Under the pieces are notes generated by a model. It made no database searches, was not told where the DNA came from, and worked only from the letters and a program-made list of their open reading frames with translations. A program made the translations under genes and the position numbers. Of a stretch of 64,000 bases of DNA, positions 1 through 12,571 are shown piece by piece. The number at the start of each line of letters is the position of its first letter. Positions within the stretch are counted from its first letter, which is position 1. This stretch comes from Buddleja alternifolia (Eukaryota > Streptophyta > Magnoliopsida > Lamiales > Scrophulariaceae): positions 19,892,569 to 19,956,568 of the forward strand of contig CM033395.1 of the NCBI GenBank assembly GCA_019426215.1, in the 5' to 3' direction.

Positions 1-437
1 AAACAGGGTCTTGGTCTTCCTTTTTCTTTTTCTTTTTTGGGCTAAATAACAGGGTCTTGGCCATGTACCTAGAAAGTCAAAACTTGACTCGGAAGTAACC
101 ACTTGTAGACCTCAACATGTGTGAACAACTTAACAGTCCAGAGACTAGACAAGAAACAAAAAGTATGCAGAATTACCGACATTTGATTTCACAGCATCAA
201 TAGCGAACATCAGTATGTGCGAAAAGCAAGCAAAAGAGTGTTATATCCATTCAACTGTGTCGTCACCACTAATATCAACAAGTACCAACAAAATCACTAC
301 ATTAAGCAAAATCTATTGCGGTAGCCCGAGGTATTGGGATAGTGAAGTAGTTAGTCCTTTCATCCAAATTTCCAAGTAAGCACTCTTTTCCGGATCCTTC
401 CTTATCAATTAATTCAATGCACCATATTCATGCGTGA

Positions 438-928
438 CTATCCTGTTGTCAGGTTGTCCACCCAAAAATAATATATAATACATTGTTTTTCAATGGTTCA
501 CTCATTATTTAAATTCGAGAACAATTAACATATAAAATCCAAATAAATGAAACATAATCCAGCTGGACAATTCAAGTTCACTCTTTAAACGAGAAAAACA
601 CGAAAAACCTTACCACCGCGGGAGCGAAAAGCAGTGGAAGGAAGAGATTCAAAGTGAACACCAAGCGGGGGACCATCCTTGCGGAAAATTTTGGTGAGAA
701 TGTACTCCGGGGTGTACAAAACCTCCTGAAGCCGACACATGTAATCGCTCTCACTCATAAACAGCTGCTGCTTGGCCTTGCGATGGACAACACTACTCCT
801 GGAATTGGAATTGGAATTGAATCCATTTCCAAACTCTCGATTACACTTGGGGCGATTATTAGGTCTTTTATTGCCCATGAATAATAAATCATTTAAAGCT
901 TACCGAGCAGCTCAATTACGGTCCTCAT
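438..928 (-). CDS. small spliced gene, conserved-looking plant protein of unknown function
   Basis: The best-supported coding exon is 614-878. It contains a basic, Asn/Ser-rich N-terminus, then a segment reading LQEVLYTPEYILTKIFRKDG and PPLGVHFESLPSTAF. The RKDGPPLGxxF..LP pattern resembles a stretch found in plant homeodomain/DDT-type proteins, but no homeodomain or DDT fold is visible, so function is unknown. A good donor (GTAAGG) lies at 613-608. Splicing to the AG at 444-443 gives a stop codon at 440-438 almost at once, for a protein of about 89 residues from ATG 878. An upstream ATG at 928 encodes nine residues ending at another strong donor (GTAAGC at 903-898). Joining that to an acceptor near 836 also stays in frame, but the intron would be only 68 bp, so the start is uncertain. 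Seen: ORF and splice motifs. Inferred: the exon model. Bases 1-437 would be 3' UTR and flank; nothing else is supported there. Confidence 0.45.
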
Positions 929-1046
929 AGGATGAAGAAAGAACGGTGGTGCTAGTGCTAGTGCTAGTGCAAGTGCAGTCTCTCTTCTCTGTGGTGGGGA
1001 AATGGAGGGCAGGGTTTTAACAAGTAGGGTTTTAGCCATTTAGGTG

Positions 1047-1072
1047 TTTTTTTTTTTTTTTTTTTTTTTTTT
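1047..1072. repeat. poly-T tract
   Basis: An uninterrupted run of about 26 T lies just upstream of the small minus-strand gene. On the minus strand it is a poly-A run. No retroposon body with target duplications could be tied to it. Confidence 0.8.
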
Positions 1073-1154
1073 GATGATGAGATGCGATATTTGTTTTCCC
1101 TAAGGAATTTTCTTTTTATTTTCATTCGTCATTTTTTAAAATTGAGTTTTTTAT

Positions 1155-1529
1155 GCATGTTTGGTTGTGTTTTTAAAAATATATAGAATTTTTTTTTTTT
1201 GATAAGTGAAATAATTAGAATTGATGATTTGATTATATATTAAATGATTGAATTGGTTAAAAGTAATGATTATATATATATATAGTATATATAAAATAAT
1301 AGATAATATTATATTGATTAAATATCTTATAAGTAAATATAATAAAAATTGACCAAAAAAAACTGTAAAAATAGTCAAAATTGGGCTTAAAAGTAAACAA
1401 CCCTATGAAAATTAATACTATATATTTTATTCTAATATAGCACTACAATTGTGGTATAAGAATGTATTTTTATTTTCAAATGAGAATTAAAATGAAAATA
1501 TGGCTCCGAAAACACGAACAAACATAGCC
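1155..1529. mobile_element. hAT-like MITE, copy 1
   Basis: The left end reads ATGTTTGGTTGTGTTTTTAA. The right end, reverse-complemented, reads ATGTTTGTTCGTGTTTTCGG, giving imperfect terminal inverted repeats around an AT-rich interior without coding capacity. A closely similar element follows at 1558-2042 and another lies in an AHL intron at 26685-27131, so this is a repeated family. TGTTTGGxxGTGTTTT ends are common in hAT-derived MITEs. No clean 8-bp duplication was identified, so the superfamily is an inference. Confidence 0.5.
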
Positions 1530-1557
1530 TGAGTTTTTTTATTTTTGGGTAAAATGA

Positions 1558-2042
1558 TACCATATTTGATTGTGTTTCTGAAAATGGCTGGAATTGATGG
1601 TTTGATAATGTTTGAAATGATTAAGTTAGTTAAAAAGTGAAGATTATGTATATAGTATAGATAAAATAATAGATCATTTTTTATTGATTTAATATATTTA
1701 TAAGTGAAAAATTGAAAATGAAAATTGACCCAAAAAAACACTAAAATACTCAAAATGGGTTTTAAAATGTGCACAAGTTTATGAAGGTTAATACTATGTA
1801 TTTAATTCCACTATAGCACCACAATTATTGCTGAAAAAAATGGATTTTTATAAGGATATGTGAGATAAAGAAAAAAGTGAGTGTGAATTAATAAAGTAAA
1901 AGATATTTATTGGAGAATTTGATAATAAAAATGAAGATAGTGTACTTTTCGTTGAGAATAATGTAAACTCTGTATTTTTATTTTCAACTAAAAATGAAAA
2001 TGAAAATGAAAATCTTGATCCGAAAACACAAACAAACATAGC
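1558..2042. mobile_element. hAT-like MITE, copy 2
   Basis: This begins with CATATTTGATTGTGTTTCTG and ends, reverse-complemented, with GCTATGTTTGTTTGTGTTTT. The interior shares phrases with the preceding copy, for example the gattgatggtttgat-like and ttaattgac-like stretches, so the two are tandem members of one family. There is no ORF of note. Confidence 0.5.
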
Positions 2043-2234
2043 ACAAATATATGTATTTCGTTTTCTATATATCTATACTATTATATATTTAAAAAAAAGG
2101 TAAATGCTTTTTCGACCCCAACATATGTTGGTCGGAGCACTTTGGTACCTATTCTATTAATTTTTACACTTTAGTACTCAACCTTTGTAAATTGTGACAC
2201 TTAAGTCTACCAGAGGAATATTTGATTATCCAAC

Positions 2235-2395
2235 GTGGCATGTGTCATAAATACATTAATTAGCTTGATGTATTCCAACGCGGCTCGCAATTATCCAATC
2301 ACATAAGTTTTGCTCAATGACTGTCAATAATTGGATTATTGATTGTGCTAGTATGTGTGAGCCTTGGACCTGAGGAGTCACTTGTTAGGTGTGTT
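2235..2395 (+). repeat. fragment of the Copia-type LTR family
   Basis: This stretch parallels the LTR at 12572-14153 in the same order: a cat..ataaatacattaat segment, a cacat..gttttgctcaatga segment, then gtgagcc..ggacctgaggagtcac. It is an isolated internal LTR piece without termini. Bases 2043-2234 show nothing recognisable. Confidence 0.45.
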
Positions 2396-2450
2396 CTATC
2401 GATGCTACGAGGAGTTAGATTGTATAGAGCATTGATTTATATGTTGTGAA

Positions 2451-2640
2451 CACTACAAGAAAAATGACTTTTTATTACGAATCCTTCTACTACTCCAAAA
2501 TAATCGTTCCAAAAGGTAGCCTATCGCTACATAAGTTAAGGTGTAGCAAAAGGAGCACCAAAACGACGTAGATTTGTGCTTTTGCTATGCGAGCACGACG
2601 TAATAAAAGGTTTTATTTGTTAAACATCCCAAGCGACATC
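2451..2640 (+). mobile_element. one terminus of a CACTA (En/Spm) transposon
   Basis: CACTACAAGAAAAATGACTT at 2451 matches the terminal inverted repeat typical of plant CACTA elements, which starts CACTACAAGAAAA. It is followed by short subterminal motifs around gacgta (near 2563 and 2594), as expected in these elements. The 3 bases before it are GAA. The opposite end (..TTTCTTGTAGTG plus GAA) was not found downstream, so the element is truncated or its other end has diverged. Confidence 0.5.
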
Positions 2641-4934
2641 ATCCCTTGTACGAGTTAGCTCAAAAATATCTCCCCCCCCCCCCCCAACAATTTTTTCACA
2701 TGGCTTCAAATTATTTTGTCACATTAGAGTTTTCCCCTTCTTCAGAAAACCCAAACTCATACTTTTCTTCACAAAATTTTTCCCTATTTCATAGAATTTT
2801 GTCTGAAAATCTAGAAATTCCGAGGGGAAAATCAGCAGGTACTTTGAGGAGGAAGCCTCCCAAGTTCTAAGGTAACATTTTCTATCTCTTACTCTTGATG
2901 CCCTACTAAAATTTGTTCTGGAATTAAGTTTTCTTCTAATTTTAGAAATCACAGAATCCTTTGTGTGTGTGTTATTGTATTGTTAAACAAATGCCAAATA
3001 TACATGTTTATAACTTAACTTTTATGGTGATAAATGAGAATATTGCGCTTGATTCTTAGGTTGAAAGAGGGTCAAAGTTTTGACAGTATGAGGAGAGGGG
3101 ATTTTGTGAATGATTTAGAGCAAATAGAGGTGATGCAGTCGTAGAACCTCAAAATTGACGCTAATTATTTTTTATTTTTTCTAAGGTGATTTACATCTAT
3201 GTTCTTTTTTATGTTTTCTAGGATGACAAATCTTCTGCCTATATCACCACTGGTAGTAATAAGTATAATATTACCTTTACCTTTCTGTTTTATAGGAGTA
3301 CATATCTTTGACTTATTTCTTATTTTGATTTATATCATCTGTAAAGCATTAACACTCATCCTAGATCCACAAATCTCAGTTCACTTCTTTGTATCTAAAT
3401 TTCTAGTTCTTGATCATGACCTAACTAAACTTTTATGTTCTGCATTTACTTTGAGACAGTTTTTACCAAGTAATCTGATTTGGCAGAATGCTAGTGAACA
3501 AATTGGAAAGAGATCGTCCACAATGGATGAGCAACTTTTTATGATAAAATATCTTCTCATCCTTAGAGAGCAAGTAATTCTTTTTAATTCAAAGTGACAA
3601 TGGCATTACTTTTTGTATGCATTAAACCAATAGTTAGATTGCGCCGTTCAATATCGAATTCTTAGTTACACACAAGGAGCTTGACTTCTTTCACTTGCTT
3701 TCTTAGTAATTGTTCAATGAAGCTGATGCTTTCTTTTCTTGAGTCTCAAAATTCGTGTATTTTAAAAAGGGGCATGATTGAAGCTGAACTATGTTGAATA
3801 TGTTTAGGCTTTTTTCACTTTTCATGTATTCGTGATTGCTGCTAACTTGGAAGATGTATCTCTGTCATGTCATGTTATGATTTCATCTCATGGTTTGGCT
3901 TATTCTACGGGTCAAATGAGATTAAGAGCCAATTTGAATTATTATCATTTGTAAAGTACTTACCAAGAAAACTGAACTATGAAGTGATTATGTATCTAAG
4001 CTATTGGTACTCAAGTACTTGATTCTTGGTTTGCTGTGAAAGTTCCAAGTTTGACTATCAAGATGCAGTGTTACTAAAGTCGAATGACCAATATTATTAT
4101 CCTTTTCTTGTCTGATTACATAGCAAAAAAACTTCCTAGTCCAATAAGTAGATTCTTCTTCTTTTCGTGTATATAACTCAACTTGTCGATTTCACCGCTT
4201 TGATAAGATAGGTTGTCTTCTCTATTTCATGCATTGGTTAGGGATTGTATTGATTTCTTTCTTAATTTTTGTTTCAACTTCATTGCTCTTTCTTAATACA
4301 ATAAATGGTAAAACTTATTTTTCTCATTTCTTCCCAACTTTAGCATTCGATAGATTGATAATCTACAACTTGCTCAAGAAGAGAAAGATCTGCTTTTGAA
4401 CTAGAGCGAAGATTTGAAACTTCAAATTGAAAAAGGTCTCTATACAACTAGAACTATTTAAGGTATATCCCTCATACTTAGTCATTAGAGTTTTCAATTT
4501 TATATTTCCATTGCTAGGTTTTTTCCAATGGCTTTTGGCGAGTTTGGTTTTGAAATTACATGTATCAGGCCATATGAAAAAGGGCATATCTTGTTTAGTT
4601 TCTTATGATTATTTTTCAATAGCTGAATGGTTGATCATTTAAATGATTCTTAATGCTATTTCCCTAATATATTAGATCGGAGCTTGTTGATGTGCATATT
4701 ATATTTTGACTCTTTTCTATTTTAAAGTAGTTTTCAAGTCTTAAGGTTTTTTCCTTAAGAAAAACTTAAGTTTAATTTATTTATCATTTTAGGAGTATGT
4801 TGTAGGCCAGGGAGATGTGGGTGATAAAGCTAAATATGGATATTTTAAGAAGCCGATTTTGTATTTGTTCACTTTGATATATGTCTAAAACTTTAATGCT
4901 TTTCTATTCTAGAATATTTTTTTTGAGTAGTCTT
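2641..4934. other. AT-rich non-coding stretch, possibly interior of the CACTA remnant
   Basis: The stretch contains a poly-C run near 2672-2686 and scattered short ORFs with no recognisable domain. The longest, 3199-3597 on the plus strand, has a Leu/Ile-rich low-information translation and no homology that I recognise. No transposase motifs were seen. Confidence 0.5.
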
Positions 4935-6582
4935 TGTTGGGAATCCTGTCGGCATGCGCAACAGAATATAAAAACTGATCCGAATTCCCAAACCGAGATC
5001 AATTCGTGGCTTTCGTCGATTTTAAACATGAAAAAGATGAATACGAAAAAATTTACCTTTTCGCGTATTCAATCTTCAATCCTCGCGAATCTCCAATCTT
5101 CTCCAAAGTTTAATTGTACCGTCTCTAGATCATCACGCGGCGAAATTGACTTCGGGAAATATCCGACTCCATCTCCATAGGAGGCTAGGCGAGAGAGAGA
5201 AGGAAGAAAAGTTTTTCTCTGTATTGTATTTCTCTGGTGGAGGATTTCACGTTATGTTTTTCTTGTGTTCTCTGACTTGTGTAGGAGGATTAAATAAATC
5301 CTCCGACTTAAGCCCACCTGATCACACACACGCCCATATGGGCTATTGGACAATTAATTGAGCTATGTTGACCTAGTCAACTTAGTCCAATTAATTTAAT
5401 CAATTAACATTTAATCTCATTAAATATATATTGATTAAATCAATATTCTTATTAATTAATTAATTAACTAATATTCAAACTAATTAATTTAATTTACCAT
5501 TGTTTAATCCGATTAAACAACCAATTAAATTAATTTGTCCAATTAATTAATTCGTCCTTCCAAAAGACAAATTACCAAAACACTCTCCAAATACAAGACT
5601 TGATTTCCCCGTGTATTCCTTTATAGAGCGACTCTCTACGTTCGTCTTAATTGGCAATGGGAGGATACCAAAGGATGTGGGTGACACCTAGCCAGCATCG
5701 TGGCCCCACATCGTAGCTCAATCGAGTACGAAATGACTATGTCATTACGAACCTCTAGATTATGAATACCGTATGAGTATAAGCCTTTCACTGACGTATC
5801 TCGACCGTGTGAGAGTCATGGAATATGTCAATCTCACAGGACTAGATGCTATGCTTAAGAATCATAGTAATATGAGATTACTAAACACGAGTTAGTTCAT
5901 CAGCTCTGGCCAGAGACATTCAATCTCATTTACCTATGATCGCATAGGATACTTCTCGTTTACTTTTGAGACAGTGAATTCCTTCTTGGCAATCACCTCA
6001 CATGCTACTTGTCCATTGGAGCGCATTTCGAGGTCGACCCCACCTTTCAACGGGTGAATTGGGTCTAACTACTCTAGCGACAGAATCCAACGTCACAAGC
6101 ACACTATGTCCGTAACTCCTCAGGTCTAAGGCTCACGCATACCTTCATAATCATTAATCTAATCATTGACAGTCACTGAGTAAAAACTCATGTGATCGGA
6201 TTACTACGAGCAGTGTTCGAAAGCACTAATCCCGTCAATGTATCTATGACACAAACTCCCACTATCCCATAGTGTTTGACTGACACTCCTTTGTCAGAGC
6301 ATGTGTAATACAAGTTCATACGAATCTCAATGGCCAATTGAGATTCTCCGACTTGCGAACCATTTAAGTGATCAAGTATTAAACCCTTCCGGTGCCCATC
6401 TCCTTAACTACTATAAGGAGTGCGAGGGTTTACCTTGACACACACGGACTAGTTGTTCATTTAAGACTTATAGATGTTGTCATCAAGAATTCTACGAACA
6501 ACATACTAATTAGAGGTTGTACAATATACACTCATGCCTTATATTCTAACTCCTCGTTGGCATCGAGGGCATATTCCCAACA
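4935..6582 (-). repeat. 3' LTR of a minus-strand Copia element
   Basis: The LTR begins TGTTGGGAATCC and ends ATTCCCAACA on the plus strand (1648 bp), so it has TG..CA ends on both strands. Immediately to its right is atctcccacttgcactc. Read on the minus strand this is a purine-rich tract GTGCAAGTGGGAGAT right before the LTR, the usual Copia polypurine tract. That orients the element leftward. Related LTRs occur at 10594-12267 and 12572-15340. Confidence 0.8.
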
Positions 6583-9500
6583 ATCTCCCACTTGCACTCA
6601 ATGTCAATCGCTATGGTATTAAATACCCATCTTCTAAAAGATGTCGCTCTAGCACCGCCTGTGATAATGGCCCAGTGAGTGGGTCAACCGTTTAATAAGC
6701 TGAGCTTATTTTCTACAAAGCTACATCGCCCTTTCCAACGATCTCTCAAGAGATGTTGTATGAGTTCTCATCATTTGTCTGGATTTGTGAGACCTAGGTT
6801 CCTTTCATACACGTGAACTTTATTTCATCACAGTAAAGTGACAATGTAAGCTCTGCGCTAGGGACCAATAGAAGTTCTACCACGAACTTCAGATCCAAAC
6901 AGTTTCCTTCGACAGCCTCCAAGGCAATTTCATATTCATTCTCAGTAGTGAAGTATTTTACTTGGAACCTTTCCAAGTTACTACTCCCCAATTGAGGGTG
7001 AATACTAACCCAAAGTGGAATTTTAATCTTCTTTGTCAGACTCAAGGTCCGAGTAAGTATAAAACTTCCAATATCATTTCTCCATGGGCATAGACGAAGA
7101 ATATATCCTAAGTTCTTCTCAAGTACTTCATGATATATATTATGTCTACTCATTGCTCTTCCTCTCTAGGCAAGAGCCCTTCCTCAGATCTTATATCCTA
7201 AATTGCTTTAGGATTTTATTCTAAGCAAAGAGCTTGGGAGGGGCCCATTATCCTATTCACTCTATTTTCATAGATGCAAATTATAAGGATAAAGATGGCT
7301 TCTCCCAAGTCTTTCATGGAGAATATGCTCAATGTTTATTGTTAGAATAGTGCCCTATGAGCGAATCCTAGATAGGCTCTATTTATCTATTCTTGTGATA
7401 AACAATTTCGTTTTACATTATATTAATAAAAGACATTTCTTCATCTTATGTTTATATTGCTATAATTGTATGATGAAGTCCCTAGAAATCACACATAGCT
7501 GTGAGACTTGATATCTCATTGGATCGATATCATAAAATAAGTCTCTAAGGCTGTGATTTCTAAATACCGTCCAAGTCATAGAATTATCAAGATGGGACAT
7601 TGATAATTCGGATAGACTTGCACCTATGATGCACACTCTTAATTAGAGAATGTCTCGTTTTATGGACATTAGTGTAGTTGACATAAATGCGCATACGCGG
7701 GTGCTTGTTGAGAACAAGTTCACTGATTACCCTGACTGAAACTTCCTAAATTGGAATTATTTCTATATATGTCAAATTAGGAGTTTCTTAATCACAATAG
7801 AGCAAGATTAATTCTTTGACTTGAGTCATCACAGTAATCTTGTATATTGACTCACTGCACTTTGACTCCTGTGTCAGTTCTTTTACAAGGACACATATGG
7901 ACTGGTGATTGGATGTAGTGACTCGTATATGGAGGTTGGTGTTGACAACAAAGGATCCATCACTTGTCTAGATGAACAAGTGAATTTCCTATAATATTCT
8001 AAATGATTTGACTGAGTTAGTCCTTGGCCAAGGTAAGTAAGTAATTAATTAAGAAATGAGTTTCTTGAATTAATTAATCACTAGTCAAACACACTTGACT
8101 TATTAAGATTGAATTTACAAGGATCTAGACCAATAAGATTCTTCGATCCTTAATTCAATTGGAAAATTAGTTGATGGAAGAATCTCACTTGCATGGAATG
8201 CTCGATTGGAAAGGTTCATTTTGAAACGCCTACATCTAGGTCTTCAAGATAAGTAGCTAGAAACTTTTCTTTGATTTATGGGTATCTTATATTTAATGGA
8301 GATTAAATTATAAGATGGTTAATTAAAAGTGTTTAATTAATCGAGACAATTTAATTGTCCAAATTAAATAATAAAGGTTATGAACCCATTACTAGTATGT
8401 TGGTGAACCTAAAGGGTCACACACAATACTCGGACAAATCCATTTCTTAATTAAGGGAATTCAGTTCAAAGTGATTGAATTAATATATTAATTAATTAGA
8501 TTAATTAATTGACACTTTTATTTATTCAAGTGTTCGATAAATAAATTAATTAAGTTGATAAGATCAATTTAATTAAGCTTAAGTCTAGGAAGCATTTAAT
8601 TAATTGAAAGTGACTTTTAATTAATCTAGTATGGTAGATTAATTATTAAAAGGATATTTTATTAAGCCTTGGTCGAAAATTTGGTGGAGGAAAATAATTA
8701 AAGAGTTTAATTAATTTTCTTCTAGAAGGAAATAAGATTTATTAGAGAGAAAGAAAACTAATTAAAATAGAAAAGTTCTATTTGGGAATTAATTAGTCTT
8801 CTATTTGTACATGGAAAAGATTTAATGTAGAAGAGTTCTACATGGCAAAGAATTGAAAGAACCTAGTCCTAAATATAGGACATGTAGAGAATGAAATTTT
8901 CATAGCTTCACAAGCCAAAAAAATTTCTTCCTCGTTTCTCTCTCTCCACATACAAATTCTTGAGTTCTTGATTATTCATCAAGATCTTGAATTCAAGAAT
9001 TCTTCCAAAATACTTAGAGAAGTAATTTTTTGCTTTTATCTTAATCCCATACACTATTCCTTAGAGTTAGAATAAACGTTTATAGATCAACCTAGCAAAA
9101 GATTATAAACGAGTGGGTATCCGGGGTGTGGATCAACCTTAGAGGAGAAACATTTGGGTCTCTAAAGTGAATCAAGAATCTGATCAAAGGCGTTTTTGAT
9201 GGAGGAATTCGAAATCTTCATCAAAGGGAAAAACGAAGGAGTTGATTCAAAGAACGAGGAGCAAGCTAAGGAGCTTACGTTAAGGAAGAAGAAACTCTTC
9301 GATTTTTGCGAAAAGTCGAATAAGGTAAGATCTTCTTTATTTAAGTTTTAAATAACTAGTGTAGAGATGCGCAAGCGTATGATACGTGATAAGCCCATAG
9401 AATTAATAAACTCGCATGTTTAAATCCTAGAAACTAAAATTTTAATTTTTCGTTGTGCTTAGTCAGGCTATATGTATATATTTCCCAACATTTATGTCTT

Positions 9501-10460
9501 GACATAGTCAATGAGCTCACATCATTTCTCATTAGTAGAGTATTCTCTACATATAGCACCAGAAATGATATCTCGCTCCCACTGTCCTTATTGCACACAA
9601 ATGGTCTCTCTTCATTAGTTCATTTAGATGATATCATAATTCTAAATTATGTCATCAATCTGAAGATTCTAACTACGAGAGGTCCGCTTAAATCCATAAA
9701 TGGATTCATACAACTTGTAGACCTTATGAGAATCGACCTCAAATGTGAAACCCTTCGGTTGTTCGAAATGGGTGTCCTTCTAGAGGTATCCATTTATGAA
9801 CGAGTCTTCACATCCACATGCCAGATTTTCATAACATTGGTGTGTTGTTATCGAAAGTAAGATTCTAATGGATTTGATTGTAGTTGTGGCAAAGAGGCTT
9901 CCTCATAGTCAATGCCCTTCTTTTGACTACACTCTTTCGCCATTAGCCTGACATTGCCATTCGGATCAATCTTTCTCTTGTAGATGTATTCGCCCCTGAC
10001 GAGTACAAAATTCTTGGGGCGATTTATTAGAGTTAAGGATTGATTCAAAGACATCTAATCCATCTTCACTTTCATAACCTTGACACCTTCTCGTAGAGTC
10101 CATATCCACCATCGATTTGTCATGGTAGAGGGATTGTATCCTTCGTTCTCCTTTGGTACATTATTCATCCTATGCTTTCTTTGTAGCAGACAACCACTTC
10201 TCTCGGGTGGCTGAGAGACTCTTCCATATCAATCGTTGGTGGTTGTGTTTTAGTGGGCTTAGTTTGGTTCCTTGAATAGTAGTGTCCTGAGATGTTTTGT
10301 TTTATTCTTTTAGAATAATCTTTCCACCTTCTCCAATTTCTCGAACGATCTTATCTTCGAGCAAACAGACCTCTAAGACCATAATGATCCCCTGATCATC
10401 ATGCAGGTAAAAAGAGTTCTCCTACTGAATCTTTGGGATAGCTAACAAAACGTGACCAGT
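6583..10460 (-). pseudogene. decayed Copia pol (RT/RNase H remnants)
   Basis: Minus-strand remnants include RNase H/RT C-terminal coding sequence at 6583-7153, where several short frames resemble the better-preserved Copia element at 39.3-40.3 kb. An RT N-terminal piece at 9848-10054 contains YIYKRKIDPNG followed by AKECSQKKGIDYEE, the standard Copia RT opening. The coding sequence is interrupted by a solo LTR (7340-9490). The parts for gag, protease and integrase are absent: near 10460 the sequence switches directly into LTR sequence. Stops and frameshifts are frequent, so no product is expected. Confidence 0.7.
7340..9490 (+). mobile_element. solo LTR with 5-bp target duplication TTTAT
   Basis: The element starts TGTTAGAATAGTGCCC and ends TATTTCCCAACA (2151 bp). 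The 5 bases on each side are TTTAT (7335-7339 and 9491-9495). The Copia coding sequence resumes directly outside both duplications. No internal retroelement genes or second LTR exist, so this is a solo LTR left by recombination between the two LTRs of an element that jumped into the older Copia copy. Confidence 0.85.
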
Positions 10461-12571
10461 AATCCATTCATTGACAGTCATTGAGTAAATACCCATGGGA
10501 TTAAATTATGGCGAACCATGTTCGAATATATCAATTCTATTGATATATCCACGGCACAAGCTCCCACTATTCCCTAGTGATCGACTGACACTCTGTTAGG
10601 AATCCTGTACAAAAAAACAGAGAATTGCAGCGGAAGATTCGAGGATTCCTACCGGTAGATCACAAAAGTAGATCTGATGATTTTTTCATGGATTTCGCGA
10701 AAATTAGAATAAATAAACATACCCTTTTGATTCGTTTATTGATTCTGCAGAACAGCAATCCTCCAAGGGCTCCTGTCTCTAAAGCTTCATGCGAAACGAG
10801 CCTTCCAAAGATCCCGAAACTCCTCATTTTCTTGCTAGAGTGGACGGCTAGAGAGGAGAGAGGGGAGAGAGAGTTCTTTTCTTTTTGTGTTGTGTAATCA
10901 GATTAGTTACCTTGTCACTTGGGGTTTTGTTCCACTGTAGGAGTCCTATTTAAACTCAACTAGCTTGTGGAACAAGTTGGAGGCTACTCCAAGAAACCCT
11001 AGAGTGGCCGCCCCTTAGGGCTTTCTTTTAGACTGGGTGGGCTTTTAATTTGCTTGTGCAATTTCTAGCCCATCTGTATATATTTAAATTTAAATCCAAT
11101 TTAAATATAATATATACTATTAATTATTTCCAATTAATTAATATACTAATTAAATAATTTAATCTAATCTAATTAAATTAATTATTTAATTAATTGATTT
11201 AATCTAATTAAATCAATCAGTCCATTTAATTCTTTCTAAAAGATTTACACAAAAAGATACATCCCGCTCGTTTCTTATAGCGCGACTCTTTAGGTTCGTC
11301 TCAATTGGCAAAGGGAGGAATTACCTAAGGATGTGAGTGTCACCTAGCCAGACCCGTGGACTCACATCGTAACCCAATTGAGTACGAAATGAATGAATCA
11401 TTTTACGAACCTTTTGATCATAAATGCCGTATGAGTATAAGCCCTTCACTGACGTATCCCGATCAAGTGAGAGTCATGGAAAATGTCAAACTCACTAAAC
11501 TTGATACTGTGCATTAGATTATAGCATAATGAAATTACTAAACTACCCTCAATGTCCCACATGAGTTAGTTGTTTATGCTTTGGCCAAAGACTTATAATT
11601 TCATTAGCCTATAATCGCACATGATACTTTCTCGTTTACTATCGAGACAGTGAATCCCATCTTGGCGATCACTGATCAACTGCTACTTATCTTATTGATA
11701 TCGGACTTCGAGGTCGACCCCACCAACGGGTGATATGAGCCTAACTACTCTGGTAACAGATCCAATAATACAAGCACATTGATCATGAACCCTCAGGTCT
11801 AAGGCTCACGCATACTATTATGATCAGTAATCCAATCATTGACAGTCACTGAGTAAATACCCATGCGATCGGATTACTACGAGCCGTGTTCGAATATGTC
11901 AATTCCATTGACATATCTATGATACTTGCTCCCACTATCCCTATAGTGTTCGACTGGCACTCATCGACAGAGCATGTGTCATACAAGTTGAATCTTAATG
12001 CCCAATCAAGATTCTTTGACTTGCGAACCCTTTTAAGTGATAAGGCGTAAGACTCTTCCCAGGCCACGTCTTTATTTCATAAAGGGCAAAGAGTCAAACC
12101 TTTATTCACATGGACTATATGTTCAATACTTATTTAGATGCCGTAAAAATTTATATGAACAAAATATAAATGTCTTTATTAATTTCTTTTCAATAGTTTG
12201 TACAACATAATAAGATACCCTAATCTAACTATTTGTCCTCATTGGCATCTAGGGCATATACCTAACACACTCCTTGTCAGAGCTGTGTCATACACTAGTC
12301 ATAATGCCCAATTAAGACACTTTGACATGCAAACCCTATTTAAATAATCAAGGAATTGACGGATCTAGTGTCGGTCTCCTTAATCCTTAAGGAGTAGAAG
12401 CTATCTCTTGATTATTTGGGACTTAAATGTTCAATACTTATTACTGCCATTAAGATTCATATGAACAAATATAAAATTACCTTTTATTCCATAGAAATAG
12501 TTTGTACAACATAAATGTAAAAGCCCTATAAAATCTAATTATTCATTGACATTTAGGGCATAATTCTAACA
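10461..12571 (-). repeat. older Copia LTR fragment, split by a younger solo LTR
   Basis: Pieces 10461-10593 and 12273-12571 together follow the order of the related LTR at 4935-6582. Shared items include cattgacagtc..gagtaaa, ctcccactat and cgactgacactc. The right end is GGGCATAATTCTAACA at 12571. The left end starts inside the LTR, joined to Copia pol sequence. Confidence 0.65.
10594..12267 (-). mobile_element. solo LTR with 5-bp target duplication CACTC
   Basis: This starts TGTTAGGAATCCTG and ends ATATACCTAACA (1674 bp). It is flanked on both sides by CACTC (10589-10593 and 12268-12272). The interrupted phrase gactgacactc/cttgtcag is continuous in the homologous LTR at 4935-6582, so the insertion site is exact. 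It is the same LTR family as its target. Confidence 0.9.

Noticed and set aside
2646..2952. ORFs around the poly-C tract
   Set aside because: Short, overlapping on both strands, low complexity and without domain.
9453..9860. 135-codon plus-strand ORF
   Set aside because: It starts in the solo LTR and runs antisense to Copia pol remnants; a shadow frame.
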